Part shown: in pieces, positions 1 through 13,100 of the stretch | Layout of the letters: each line of letters begins with the position of its first letter | How positions within the stretch are numbered: position 1 is the stretch's first letter | Source of the DNA: Spongilla lacustris | Lineage: Eukaryota > Porifera > Demospongiae > Spongillida > Spongillidae | Direction of reading: 5' to 3' | Assembly (NCBI GenBank): GCA_949361645.1 | Contig: OX442418.1 | Location: forward strand, 12,817,279-12,881,278 | DNA: 64,000 bases | Position numbers and translations under genes: made by a program | The notes under the pieces: generated by a model | Databases searched by the model: none | Seen by the model: the letters and a program-made list of their open reading frames with translations, nothing else | Told to the model about the DNA's origin: nothing

Positions 1-640
1 GGGCACCCCTCCCGCCCAGCTAGGGGGTATGGGGGAGCGCTGTAAGCTTCCCCATCGGGCTCTGGGGCGGAGCCCCAGAAGCCAACGCTTTATGCATTCA
101 AAGACTCCGGAAACTACGCAAAAAAAAAACTGAAGCGAGGCCTTTTAAGATTAAAGTAGTACCTAGGCTATATTGTTTAATGTAAGCAAAATATTTTAAA
201 ACAGCCTTGGTAGTTGGTAGGTGGATGCTGGGAATTTTAATGCTAGCAAAATGAATGATAACTATCAAAATGATTATTTTAAGAAGATCTCCTAATTTAT
301 ACGCTTTGCACTTTTAATATGTACCCCCGGTATTAAACTTGTGTTATTTCAAAACAACAGCGATTAAGCTCAGCTAGCAGCTTCTATATGATCCCGGCTC
401 GGGAACCCCCTTCTCCGCGCGGCAATGTTTCGTGGTACGCAAGGTAATAATACAATAACATTTAATGACCATCGCTGGTTAATTCATAGATCGCGACATC
501 GCACTAGTCGAGCTGGCTCTACCACCGCGTTTGGTCGCCTATTCCAAGATTTGTGCAGAACTGTTATGTAATAATGTTGTGAATATCGTTATGTTATATC
601 TACACATTTAGTGTTAGATTACGGGGTAATGATGTCACGT
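1..640. other. AT-rich flank with transposon debris, no gene seen
   Basis: No convincing coding region. Positions 510-590 hold a fragment of the same repeat that flanks the transposon to the right: the CTACCACCGCGTTTGGTCG block, then a stretch found again in direct orientation at about 4798-4851. This suggests nested or shattered copies of one repeat family. Confidence 0.5.
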
Positions 641-641
641 A

Positions 642-692
642 CATGTACACCAGAGATAATATATTATCTCTGGTGTACACTTGTACATGCAT
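642..692. repeat. Near-perfect hairpin palindrome
   Basis: TACACCAGAGATAATA is followed at once by its reverse complement, with ACATGTAC-type sequence continuing on both sides. It is a short cruciform-capable palindrome just outside the transposon arms; it may be a solo MITE tip. No function is evident. Confidence 0.6.
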
Positions 693-769
693 ATGTATGG
701 CAGCGATGGCCCACAAGCATAATCCATAGAGCATGCTTCGGCTGTGGTATTGATGTTAAATCAGATGCA

Positions 770-3700
770 TGACCGACGGGTGCTCGATAATGCTAGTCGG
801 GCGGGCCCTACCACCGCGTTTGGTCGGGTGGTAGGCGAGTTTGTATGGCGCGCGAAGCGCGAAGTACGGCGCCGAAGGCGCCTCGTCCGCGAAGCGGACT
901 CGGGACGAGGCTGTTCAATTTTTTTCGGGTGCTCGTTTTTCGAAATGAAGAGTGTCTGGTCGGCACCCAGGGTATAATTTGACCCCGGATTCGGCTTTCG
1001 GGTGGAAATTTGACCCCTAACGTGCAGAACAGCCTTGGGGAACAGCCTTGTCCCTAAACACTTTAATATCCTAAACGGTAAGGCCACTACAATAAGATTC
1101 CTTGTTTCCCATTTCCCGCCCGCACCATTATTTGGTACCGCATGTTTTCGTTCATTATTAGATCACGTGTCACGTAACATCCATTATTTTTATCATAGAC
1201 ATAAAAAAATGGCTATCTTGAACGTATCTGTTGCGTGTTCGTCTAGAAAAACTACTTTACTTCCTTGGATTGAAGCAGAACACTCCTTTTCGTAGATTCT
1301 ATTCGACCACGTCTTTCAAGCACATCTATAGCATATGGAGAAATGGCCCATACATAGGCGGTCATCATGCTTTTATTTTCAAATTGAATTTTAAACACAT
1401 TTATAATTTACTATAAATAGGTCTGATTGTTAATCTGTGTTTTATATAATTATGATATGAACCATTCGTGTAGTAAAATCAAGACAAAAATTTAATTTCT
1501 ACCGCGCATAATTTATTCATAAACAATATGTCATAACGTAATCATCTGGGATTAAGTTACAGTTATTGCGTACGTTGCAACTAGTTAACTGTTATTGCAG
1601 ATGAATTATTAATGATAGTACACAATCGTAGCTTTGGAGATGTGGAGGCAGCAATAAACGGATTGCCCTGCATGATTTCAACTTCTGAGATTCAGGTGTT
1701 TTGGTGAGTATACTGTGTGAATTTAGTATGTGCAGAACAGGCATATACTTTGTAATACCTGACCAGCTTTTTACCCTTGGACTGTGTTAACAATTATTAT
1801 TCATGCCTAATTTTAATGTTTGGTGATTATTTTAATTGCATTTACTCTATATATGAAGCACAAGTTTAGGCTTTACAGCTGGCTTCTAGAGCAATGCATT
1901 TATTTTTGGGTCAAAAGAACATATATGCATGGCAGATTCACACACATGATAAAAGAAATTGACCAGTTTCATGTCAATCGCATAGTAGTCCTTTAGTTGT
2001 GTGACTGTCACAGTAGTTATAGGCTTTTTTTCTCTTTTGGAGTGCTACAATGTAGTTAGATCACAGTGTATAGCAGCACCCTGTGCAACAAATAGCCGGA
2101 GCCTTTCATTAGTACACTAAAGTTCTTAAATTTCTTTTCTAGATTGATCTGATTGATATGAGGCACCTTCCTCATGGAAATAAAAAGTGGATACTCCACT
2201 GTGTGGACCACTGGTCTAAGTTCAATTTTGCATATGCTTTGGAAGCTAAGAGTGCTGCAAATGTTGCAGATAATCTCAATACACATGTGTTCCCTTGTTT
2301 TGGAGTACCTCGCATTATACATTCTGACAACGGTCGAGAATTTGTGAATGGGGTAATCGTTGACTTGCTAAAGCTTTGGAACTCTAATATTCAGTTGGTT
2401 AGTGGTCGCCCTAGACATCCTCAAAGCCAAGGATTAGTTGAAAGAGCACATCAAACCCTGCACAAAAAGATGGCGGTCGAAATCAGTGCGAGTGGTATGA
2501 AGACACCACCTTGGAGTGATTGGCTACCACGTATAGTTTGTAAGTTGGTTTTGTATATTAGAATTCATATAAATAAAAAGTTGTTTTTTCCTTATAGATG
2601 CTATGAATACCCAAGTGCATGATACTACAGGAGCATTACCGTATGAACTTGTGTTTGGTCAAAAAGCCTGAAGTATCATCTTCCCAACACAGCAAAGTGC
2701 AATTGTGTTAGAGGAAGACTTGGCCGATGAAGGGATTGATGTTGGTTTTTCATCAGAAGCGAAGCAAGCAACAGTCATGAGCCCAGCACATCAGCAAGAT
2801 TTCCAACAGAAGAGGATGCAAAGATAGGTGCAGAGGATGCCCAGTGCTCAAAGAGCTCTTCACATCAAGTGTCTGTGACAAAGAATGTAGTCAATGGAGC
2901 CAAGGACACCCAGCATGCTGATGTTAGTGCAGCAGAAAGTGAAACAATTGAAAGAGAGCTACTTGAAGAGAATGACAAATCTGATAAAGATAAAGTCAAG
3001 TCAAATGGGGATCACAGGAATAGCGTACGAGAAAATGCACTTTCCACTTTGCTTAAGCATAAAGAGGTTAAAAATTATTGACTGTTTTTTGATTTTGATC
3101 AGATTTAGCGTGATGTTTGTTTTCATTCTTATAGATCAGAATCAAAGCTGACAAAAAGTACCTTACTTCTGCTAAGAAGATGGCAGAAAGATACAACAAA
3201 CAACACAGCACATTGTCATTTGTGATTGGTGAAAGTGTGTCAGTCAGAATTCCTCGTATTGATCGAGCCAGTTCCAACCTATCTCGCTTGCCTTGTGTTG
3301 TTGTTGAAATTGTCGGAGGAGACCAGAGCCTTTACAGATTGAGGTATATTGTTTTCAATTGTGTTACTTTTGCGAGTTACTTCGGCTGTCCTGGATGGAT
3401 TTAGTTAAAGCGGAGGTGACCACCAGCATCAGGGTTGCCGTAGGCCAGCCAGGGTCTGGCCTGAGGCCGGCCGGCCTGACTGCCTGACCTGCATGATAGG
3501 CCGACCTGTCAGGCCAATTATTTGGTTTTTAATTAGTTGATACGCTGATTTTGCCTCCGCGCCGCTATGTCGATCGGCAATTCTCTTGGTCCATCATCAA
3601 CTCACAATTCCCTACTATTGCAATAAAGTACCTCGCTATTCCAGCTTCATCTGCCCCTTCAGAATGTGTAATTTAAAGAGCCAAGTTGATCCAGGAGCAT

Positions 3701-5175
3701 TAACGATGGAATCTATACTTCCCCAACGGCTGGAAGCTTCAATATATTATGCTAAAGCATAATGCATGGCTGCATGCTTCCAATGCAATAAGCCAATATT
3801 ATGTACGCTCCTGCTTAGCCGCTACACATGTATACAATGTATTTGAAATTCTGCTGCTTTTGTTAGTTATGATTTACAACCGTGCATTAATTTGGTGAAT
3901 GTGTAAAGTCATTTCAGTACTTCGCATTTATTGGTTGCACCAGATCCTCAGTAATAACAAATTATAATACTATTGCAAAATATAAAAATTGGATTTGTAT
4001 ACCCATTTGACGTAAATCAGTAAAAAGAAATAATAGTACAAGTTGATGTCTGAGTTTTGAATAAGAACTCGCCTAACATACTGCATGATACTTAGGGTGG
4101 GCGTGGTCCGGCCTGATAGGCTAGACCCCTGGCCTTCGGCAACCCTGACCAGCATAGATAATAGAATAAAGGGATTGGAAGAAACGGTACATACATTTAC
4201 GTGACGTCACGTTCCGTTACATGACTGCTTCGCATTGAATCTTCTAGTGGGCCAGGGCGTGTGAGCTGTTGAGTATCCTTCCCCTTTAGTTTCGTTTAAC
4301 TTTTTACTGTTGTGTGAGGGCAACCTTTTTTAAATATTAAAGACGTTGCATAACGTGTAAGTTGTGGTTTGTGTTTAATACATGTATCAATTTATAATAA
4401 TGAATAATGAATAATGAACCGCCCGCCCGCATGCCTTTTATGTCCTATTGAAATGGGAAACAAGGAATCTTATTGGAGTGGCCTAACGTTAGAAATAACA
4501 TTAGCAGCACTAGGATGTTAAAGTGTTACAAGGCTGTCCCCCAAGGCTGTTCAGCACGTTAGGGTTCAAATTTCCACCCGAAAGCCGAATCCGGGGTCAA
4601 ATTACACCCCGGGTGCTGACCAGACACTCTTCATTTCGAAAAACGAGCACCCGAAAAAAATTGAACGGCCTCGTCCCGAGTCCGCTTCGCGGACGAGGCG
4701 CCTTCGGCGCCGTACTGCGCGCTTTGCGCGCCATACACAGTCGCCTAGTGCTGCTAATGTTATTTCTAACGTTACCGTTTAGGGTGACAAGCCCTATACC
4801 AAGATTTGTGCAGAACTGTTATGCAATATTGTTGGGAATATCATTATGTTCTACTTGGGTAGCCCAAATCTTCAGCTGCCTTGGTAACACAATCGCTATC
4901 TCGCTCTATATAGACTAGGAAACCCAAATTATCTCACATCAGCCGCTAATTGGGTGATAATGAACTATTGCTACAACTTGCTTCGTACTTGCCAGTTGGG
5001 TAGCCCAAATCTTCAGCTACACAATCGCGTCTTGACTTCGCTCCATCAAACCAGGGTTAAAAGCTAGCACTTGAACGCTGCAATCCGATTGGATTGCAAT
5101 CCCCATTGCAGCAGCACAAATACCCTACCACCCGACCAAACGCGGTGGTAGGGTCAGCCTGACTAACATCGCACT
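770..5175. mobile_element. Decayed DNA transposon with long inverted terminal repeats and an integrase
   Basis: The left arm (about 775-1115) returns inverted at about 4440-4748, including the palindromic GCGCGAAGCGCG and GGCGCCGAAGGCGCC blocks and AATGGGAAACAAGGAATCTTATT. The outermost TACCACCGCGTTTGGTCGGGTGG block of the left arm (about 806-832) returns inverted at 5126-5155. The right arm is split by an insertion at about 4749-5125. The interior carries an intron-containing DDE integrase. Long TIRs plus a retroviral-type integrase fit a Ginger/GIN-like or KRBA2-source cut-and-paste element better than an LTR retrotransposon: I see no gag, protease, reverse transcriptase or LTRs. Target-site duplications were not resolved, and the coding region has a stop codon. 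Confidence 0.65.
2143..3343 (+). pseudogene. KRBA2-like DDE integrase, interrupted by a stop codon
   Basis: Exon 2143-2539 reads from IDLIDMRHLP through HSDNGREF to QGLVERAHQTLHKKM. These carry the integrase-core triad: Asp in DMR, Asp in SDNG, Glu in VERAH. A phase-1 intron (2540-2597) joins to an exon ending LPYELVFGQKA, the conserved end of such cores. The next codon is TGA (2669-2671), most simply a decayed CGA, because the same frame continues with sensible sequence (SIIFPTQQS). Later open pieces at about 2869-3066 and 3136-3343 look like the variable middle and the C-terminal IRIPRIDRASSNLSRLPCVV-type module of KRBA2/SCAND3-like proteins. A spliced, partly decayed transposase is the best reading; reactivity is unlikely. 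The upstream exon(s) were not identified. Confidence 0.65.
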
Positions 5176-5227
5176 ACAAGACGTACGAACAATAGCAAGT
5201 ACGTAGTAATACTATAGGTTAAATGAG

Positions 5228-5292
5228 GTGGGGGGGGGGGGGGGAGGGGTGCCATTGAGTCCCGAACGGGGGGGGGGGGGGGGGGGGGGGGG
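5228..5292 (+). repeat. Interrupted poly-G tracts
   Basis: Two G runs separated by a short AGGGGTGCCATTGAGTCCCG spacer. Similar poly-G runs recur at about 20998, 21056, 34636, 35639, 42889, 59084 and 63256. Such runs can form quadruplexes and are also common assembly-error sites. Confidence 0.8.
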
Positions 5293-5992
5293 ACGCCCAT
5301 GTGACATGATGGGACGATCATGAAAACAACTGCACGCGCACGTAATTAAGCAACTTTTACTATGAACATTTGATTAGGCAAGGTGGGCTATAGCACCTCC
5401 CCTTCCTGGATCCGCTACTGGATGCAGGATTTTTCTGAAGTTGAGAAACCCTGGAGAGGCCAAAGTCAGTGCGGGAGGGTGGCACCCCTCCTGCTCATGC
5501 AGCTAGAAAAAAAAAGTTGTGAATTATTTTGTATATTGATTCCTTGATTGTCTGTGAACCCAACACTTATACATCTTGATGGACCTGTCTGATTCTATGC
5601 ATACAGAATCTATGCACCAACATGTATTAGTTACAAATATTGTCACCATCAATACCCCCAATTTGTACTGGTTGGCAGGATATTGCTGTCAGTGTTGCAG
5701 ACACACAATATATACATAGACAGTAGGCTGCAACTGTCAACTTGGTACTCAGCTCAACAGGTGTCCAGTATCACAACCAATGTCAGAATTGGGTTTGGAT
5801 CATTCAATGATAAGCCAATTCAACCCTTCTCACAGTACAGCCCAGCAGCCTGTATTTTTGGGGACACATCTTGTGCATTGTAAGTTGTTCAGGGAGGGGG
5901 AGGAGGGTTAGTGTATAAAGTCCATACATGTACATTGGCTGCTATATTAAGAATGATTTGTGATTTGATTTACAGGTACAAAAAGTACACTG

Positions 5993-6146
<154 letters not shown>

Positions 6147-7602
6147 GGAAGTATTACTGTGAAGGATTAATGGTGTAACACATGTTTGACTAAGTAAGTG
6201 AAGTGTAGTACCAGCCTTTGTGTGTGTAAATGTGTGTGTGTGGTGTGTGTCATAAGGGTGGATGCAAATGTAGGTGTAGCGTAATTGCAGTGTAAGAATT
6301 CTTTTCCAGCTTGTGCTTTGTCCTGTTTAGATTAATTTTCTACTCCAATGTAACCGAGACCCAGATGGTCACATTAAGTAAAATACTGGAACCCAGCCCC
6401 AGAAAAAACATTGTAACAATATGGACAACTGTATTCTACTGTGTTGCATTAATGTTTTTTTAAATAATAAAAAACAAATGAGCTGAAGTAGTCACATTCC
6501 TTGCATGTTCTTCGTGCACTGGTCTCCTCCTTTCTCTCTCCAACCCATCTCCCTCCCTTCCCTCCTTCCCTCACTATAGTCAGCCTTGCTTAAATGGTGG
6601 CACATGCCAAAGTGATAGTGGGCTGTGTGCTTGTGCCCCAATTGCACTTAATGCAAGTGGGTTTACTAACGACAGCAGCAGCAGAATTTTGCTGGTAAAT
6701 GTTTTCCTATTGCACCTCCTATTTAATGCACACTGCTATTGCACCTCCTATTTAAAGCACACTGCTCCCACCAGGCTCAATACATTCCTTCCTATTCTGG
6801 AGAAAGTTGTGCTTGCACAAATTTTATGTGCCCTATTAATCAGTTGACCAAACTGATTTGTAGTGGTAAGTACAGCGCTGTGTAGGGAATGAAGTAGCCT
6901 TCATAGCTCTTCCCCTCTTCCTCTGCATTCATATTTCATTGTATTATCTGTTCTTATGACCTTACTTACTGGTACTAGTATGGTGTTGTTTGCTAATGAG
7001 TACCCTTTTCCCACTGCCCTTTTCCAATGCGGGAAGGGGCTACTGTGGCTGTGAGTGTGCCTGTGATACTACCCAGTATGTCGGAGGGTGCTGCCTGTGA
7101 CTGTCCCGGTAGCATTAGTGACTGTTACAATGTGGCTTCTAACATACAAGTAGGTGTTATGAATATGTCTGTTACATGTGTGTGTGTGTGAGCAGATGTG
7201 GAGTGAGGTCCATTGAGTAAGGTATGTTATCCTTGCATCTGTGTGCTTCAACTGTCTACAGGTCCTTTGTAGTGGTTGGGGTACCTGTGGTTGTAACAGT
7301 TCAGGGATAGGATCTTGCTATTGCAATGGTGGCTACACTGGGATATATTGCAAGGATGTGGTGAGTATTGCTGATGAAGTAGATACATGTATAATTTAGT
7401 CACATGATGTAAAATGTGTGCATTTTGTGAGCATGTGTGTGTCTTGTCAAATGATTTGCTTTATTCAATTTTCCATAGATACCCACCTCCCCACTACCAC
7501 ACTGCTCTGATACCATTGGTAACTGTGTCGTACAGTACCTTAGCAGCACTGTGATTTCCTCAAATTGCCAGAAGTATTTAATAAATACAACTAACTCTGG
7601 TA

Positions 7603-7683
<81 letters not shown>

Positions 7684-7690
7684 TGTGTAC
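7603..7690 (+). repeat. (TG)n microsatellite just downstream of a beta-tail exon donor
   Basis: The array begins 3 bp after the GT of the donor following exon 7479-7599 of the beta pseudogene. This is one of several cases in the window where (GT)n starts at or next to a 5' splice site. Confidence 0.85.
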
Positions 7691-8473
7691 ACAATGCATC
7701 CACAAGCAATGGTTTTAGTGTGGGCTATATTTATCATTGACCTCTTCCACATGTGCAGTACTGCAGAGTTCACAGTTTTGCCTGTTTCAGTCAGGAGATT
7801 GTGTGTATACATACAGCACTGCATCCGGTAATAGTATTCAAGCTGTCAGTACACAAGGCAAGTACAGAGCCACACAAAGCATAGGAAGGGCAGGGAGGTT
7901 TACTTTGATAAGTGGTACATCTCGAGCATGTACATATTGAAGCTGTAATTATTGGAACTATAATGTAAAGAGGTGGTGTACTATGATAAATACAAGTGCA
8001 CGTCATCTATTATTATTATTATTATTTCTTCTCTAGAGTGCCAAATTGCTGTGTGGAAGATTATTGTCATTGTGGTAGGGGGACTTCTGTTTATATTCAT
8101 CGTCATCTGCATTGTTGTCAAGGTTATCATCATTGCCTTGGTGAGTAGTAGGATCATGTTCACAACCCAATGAGCACAGTCACAATAACATAAATTAATC
8201 CTGTTCAAAAACGTTCTAGTAAACTCTAGTTCTTATGTCAGTTTACTCTTCTTCCCATATACTATCCCCAGTTTCTTTTTCCTTAGATTAAGTTTTTTGT
8301 GGGTGGTAAACTACCACCTCAGTTGCATCTCTGTTTAAATCCTAAATGATTCTAGAAGAGCCGTGAGTACATGTGGCTGTATAATCAATACATAAGCTAC
8401 AAATTTCAAGCTATCTCTGGACTTGCATTTGAATTTTAAAAGTGAATGGAAGAAATAGGTGTGGCACAGGAGT

Positions 8474-8558
8474 GGTTCCTTGGGAGGGAGGGAGGGAGGG
8501 AGGGAGGGAGGGAGGGAGGGAGGGAGGGAGGGAGGGAGGGAGGGAGGGAGGGAGGGAG
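8474..8558 (+). repeat. (GGGA)n tetranucleotide array
   Basis: Uninterrupted GGGAGGGA repeats in the last long intron-like gap of the beta pseudogene. A larger sister array lies at 51160-51500. Confidence 0.9.
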
Positions 8559-9069
8559 GAGTTGCTGTAATTTTTTTTCACCAAAAAGTATGGACCCCAT
8601 TTATTTTTTGTTTGTTGGTATGTGGATAATTGTGTGATGTTGTTCTTAGAATTATGCAGAATTGAAGCGATGGGAAAAAGAGTTAAAGGAAGCCGACTTC
8701 TCTAAGGTTTTGGACTTTGGGTGATATGTCATAACTTTAATATAACCTATTTCAGAATAAAAACCCACTCTATCAAAATCCTGAAACAATGTACACTAAT
8801 GTAGCATATGGAAAACCCACTTAATCAGATACAGGTTGCAGTTTTAATTCATCTACTCCATTATATAATTTATCTGTAGTGCAGTTAGTAATGTGTATCT
8901 TTTACATGATTACCATAGATTGATTAAATTGCTGGTGAATGGTCAATGATCCGTGCCAGATTGTTTTTGCAGAATAATTGAAAGCATGTTACTAAATTTT
9001 TGCAAGCAAGAATGTTATCTACTTATACACAAGTCCGCTGGTCTAACCAAGTACTGAACAGATGATGCA

Positions 9070-10117
9070 CTAATCGCCCTCATTTCCTCCATCGTCCTTG
9101 TAAATATATCGCACACTCTTTGCTTCGTCACTGCTGGTCCCAGTAGTAGAGAATGAAGTATTGCCACAATCTGGGACAGCCATTGGTAATGTAAGTTTGA
9201 TTACATGCAGCACTTCTGTTGGGCATACCTCCAGATGTAATGGCCTCGCTGGAACTGTTTTCATCACCCTTTGTGTTGTGTTGCGTCAGTTTTAATATTC
9301 CTGAAATGCACAAGCAGTGATACATAGTTGTGTTTCCAAATAAAACTTTTTATTTAAAAAGTGAAACAATCATTTTATTAGCGATGTCATACACAAGTAC
9401 TACGTAAAAGATGTGGATGGAGATGTTATATGCAATATTGTGTATATAACATCTCAATACACAGTGTTATGCAGTATCATATGCAATGCATATAGCAACC
9501 CATTTTACTAAGCAAATTGAAATAATCTAAGTATGCAAGTGATTGCTCACAGTGTGCATGCATGCACTATGCGTGTCTAATCTATTAATTCACACATGCA
9601 GAAATACGAATGAATGAAATGCTTTTGATTTGTATTATATACAGACCATGTACATCATAAGATATCAGCGCAAATATAGTGCATTAGCATGAAGTTCAGC
9701 CAGACCTAATTTTGCACTGAACCATGACAGTTTTCTTTCACCACAAATTGCATGCATCCATGTATCTTAACACAGTATAGCAGAATCCAAAACATTACCT
9801 GAGCATTCATTGGATTGTACATTCTCCAGTATGATTCCTTCTGAAATTTTCAAATCAGAGTAAACGTTCCACTTGTTATCAGTTGGGGAAAAAAAATTCT
9901 GTGATGTATTTCCAGTTGGACTTTTGAAATCAGAATAAACATTGGTCTTATTTTCTGAATGTGAACTTGCAGAATTTTTATGTTGCTGTGATGCAGTAAC
10001 ATGACAATTATAATTGTGTTACACTGAAATGGGCAAGTGCGGGATATGACAAGACGTGCTCACATTTTGGTTTGAAGAAGTCCAGGCTTCATACTTCTTG
10101 CTTATCATGCCCCGTAT
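9070..10117 (-). other. Fusion gene, module 5: cytoplasmic tail with repeated NVYSD motifs
   Basis: Exons 10064-10117, 9799-9985, 9229-9300 and 9070-9170. The tail is Ser/Thr/Asn-rich and holds two similar tyrosine motifs (NVYSDFK and NVYSDLK) plus a C-terminal YIYKDDGG. No integrin NPxY motif is seen. Skipping the 58-bp intron 9171-9228 would instead give a tail ending YYWDQQ at a TGA; I prefer the spliced form because it ends with a more usual acidic tail. Confidence 0.65.
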
Positions 10118-13100
10118 CTGTCAACATATTAGATCACATGACTAGTAAAGATATAAATAACATGAATACCTTTTCATGTCTTAAGACATAGCACACGAAT
10201 ATAAAAAATCCCTAGAGGAAACTCATTCGTGTGATTACTGCACCAAGAAGTAATGCATACTGACTTGCAGGGAGTTTAGAATTGTGAAAAGCCATGTAAA
10301 GACCAATGTGTACTGGTTTACAGAGAGCAATCCAAATATCCATGTGCATCCAAGTATAGGTAGTAAAATGACAGCGGCCTTTAGCATTGATCTAGCCATT
10401 GGTTGGGACAAGGACAAATTGATATACAGAACTATACCCAGGTACAACTTACACAACCACAGTTTTGTCATTGGTTAATTTTGCTCTGCCCTTCTTAAAC
10501 AGCACAACCAGCACCATTATCAGGAACAGAATATTAACCTGTCACAAGCATACATGTGGATTACAGTACAAATGACAGCTCTAATGCTTACCAACAGGAT
10601 CAGCACCACTGGAGCAGCAAAGGCCCATATAGTACCCTTTTCAGTGGACATCCAGCAACTAATTGAGAATTCAAGCAAGAGCAACAAGATAAAATTTAAA
10701 TCGTATTTTTTAATCAGAAAAAATTCCATAAATGGTGATCCAAATAATAAATTTAATATGAACGCAATAATTATATAATTTTAATTATATTATAATTATA
10801 ATATTATAATTATTATATTATAATTATAATTATAATTATATACATAGAACTACTAAGCACATAACCGAGTTTTAATAACAAAGCTCTCACTATGCTGTTT
10901 GTCTGCTTACTATGAAATGGTCGTGTTATCTTTCCTGCTTCTCACCACATAGTAATCACTTCTTACTGCAAGTCCAATGACCACAAAGACCAGAGCAGGA
11001 ACTGAACCAGATGTGCCTTGTTATGACAATGGACAACTAAAGGAGGACACTTACCCCACCCCAATAGAAAAAAGAACCACCACTTCTTCTGCAGAGTACT
11101 GAACACCACCACCAACATGAGGTACATCATGACACCCTCACACATCATCCAGCAGAATGCAGAGAGCCAGAAATACTGAAGGATTGCAGCAACAGCCTTG
11201 CAGGCAGCCTGACCATTGGTCGTAGGAAGATTAAAGTCAACTCATATAAAGTTACAAACATTATTACATACGACATTATTCTTAGCAGTTTCAACTCCAG
11301 CAACAAAAACGAGGAAGGCTAAAAACAGCGCAATAGCCAAGTTCAGGTGGATGAAATTATGTAGCTTTTCCAAGAGCTGTTCTCTATCAATATAATGCAT
11401 TGGACAGTGCATGCATGTACACATTCTACAAACATATAACCATACCTGAAGGTCAAGAAGAACATAATCGTAACTAATAGGCAGGCCATTGAGATACCAC
11501 ACCCGATGTAGGAGATGATTGTCAGAGCTTTACTGTCAGGCTGTATTCAATACACACATCAGCATGTGAATATATTATACAACCCTCTTAGTATTGGAAC
11601 ATACAAAGGTTTCCACAGCTAGTAGCACTGCAAAGCTGGTCAGATGGGTTGAGTAGCACTGGATAAATGAGCCATTGCTTGATGGAGGAAGCATGCCTTC
11701 TGATGACCAAGATCTGGAAGTACCATAATTAACAGTGAGTTCACTAATGAGATAACATACGAGTTTGAAAAGTTCCAGAAGGAACATTGGTATTGTGCAC
11801 TGAACTGGAATAAAGAATACATCCTTAAAAATATTGTCTTGTTACATGTCTCTACAACATAAATATTTACACTAACATTTACTTTATTTAAACTAAAAGT
11901 GATCATTGCAGGTCGTTTCTGTAGAGCTAATGATCCAAAACCGCCATCTTCAACAGCCACTTGGCTTGAAAGAATAAGTGAATAAACTTGCTGTATGCTG
12001 TGTATGTGGAACAATATATTCATGGAGTAACACATATAAGGGCACATGAGTGCATGTGTGTTGTGAACATAGCATTTGTCAGTATGTGTGCATATGTGTG
12101 TGGAATAGATATGTTGGGTTTTTTTAAAGACAACATACCTAGATCCATTGAGTGATAAAAAAGTGCCAATGTTCTTGATGATCATGTTGGCCGCAGGTAC
12201 AGATGAGGCTGTGGGTAGAGATTAGTATATTTTTTGCGATATGTGTAATATGTTACTTTCATTTGTACCATTTTTGCCTCTTTCCACTAGAAGAGCACCA
12301 GGAATAACAATACTGGCATCACTGGCAGAAAATGTTGCATTAGTAAATAAATCACCATTGCCATCAGGAAACTTTATGTCAGCTTGGTTTGGTGTGATCT
12401 GTACCTTGGATGCCTGAAGCACTAGCAATAAAATGTACATTGTATAGCAGTTATCCATAGCAATAATGTGTGAGGTCACAGCACAGCCTCTAGAACTATC
12501 AGTATTTCACTATTGCAATGTAAAATAATGCAACCAATTACAGTTACATGTAGCCAAGCCACTAGCAATATGACATACCAATGGATGATCTTGACAATGT
12601 AATGTTACTGGTGCTGTTGATTGCTGATGCCAGGTAGAGGCCATATGACTCACTAGTCTTGAGGAGAAGTGGACTTGCTGCATTAGGAGCCACTGTTTGA
12701 AGGATTTTCCACCCAGCAAGATTGGTCTCATTCAAAAGGTTGTTTATCACGTCCAATATAATCTAAAAGTGCAGAAATATGAATATGTACACGTATGAAA
12801 AGATACAATTAGCTATGCATTTACCGTTGTGTTCAGCACATCTGTGCCCCCACCTTGTTGAAGGTTTGTGTTCAACACGGTTAACATTGTAGAAAGAATG
12901 TAAACACTGTTACGTAAATCCAGTGGCAGGATAGATGTAGGCTTAGGTTCTGTTTCAAGGAACAGTGAATTCACTATGCCAAGAGCTTGTGTAATGTTGA
13001 GACTTGGAGATGAAATCTGATATTTTGAGTGCATGAATATACATATGTGAGCGTATTAAGACAACATAAAAACGTGTTTAGTGTCTTTTAAAGTAGTTTT

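Noticed and set aside
2056..2322. Minus-strand frame over the integrase
   Set aside because: Antisense shadow of the integrase exon.
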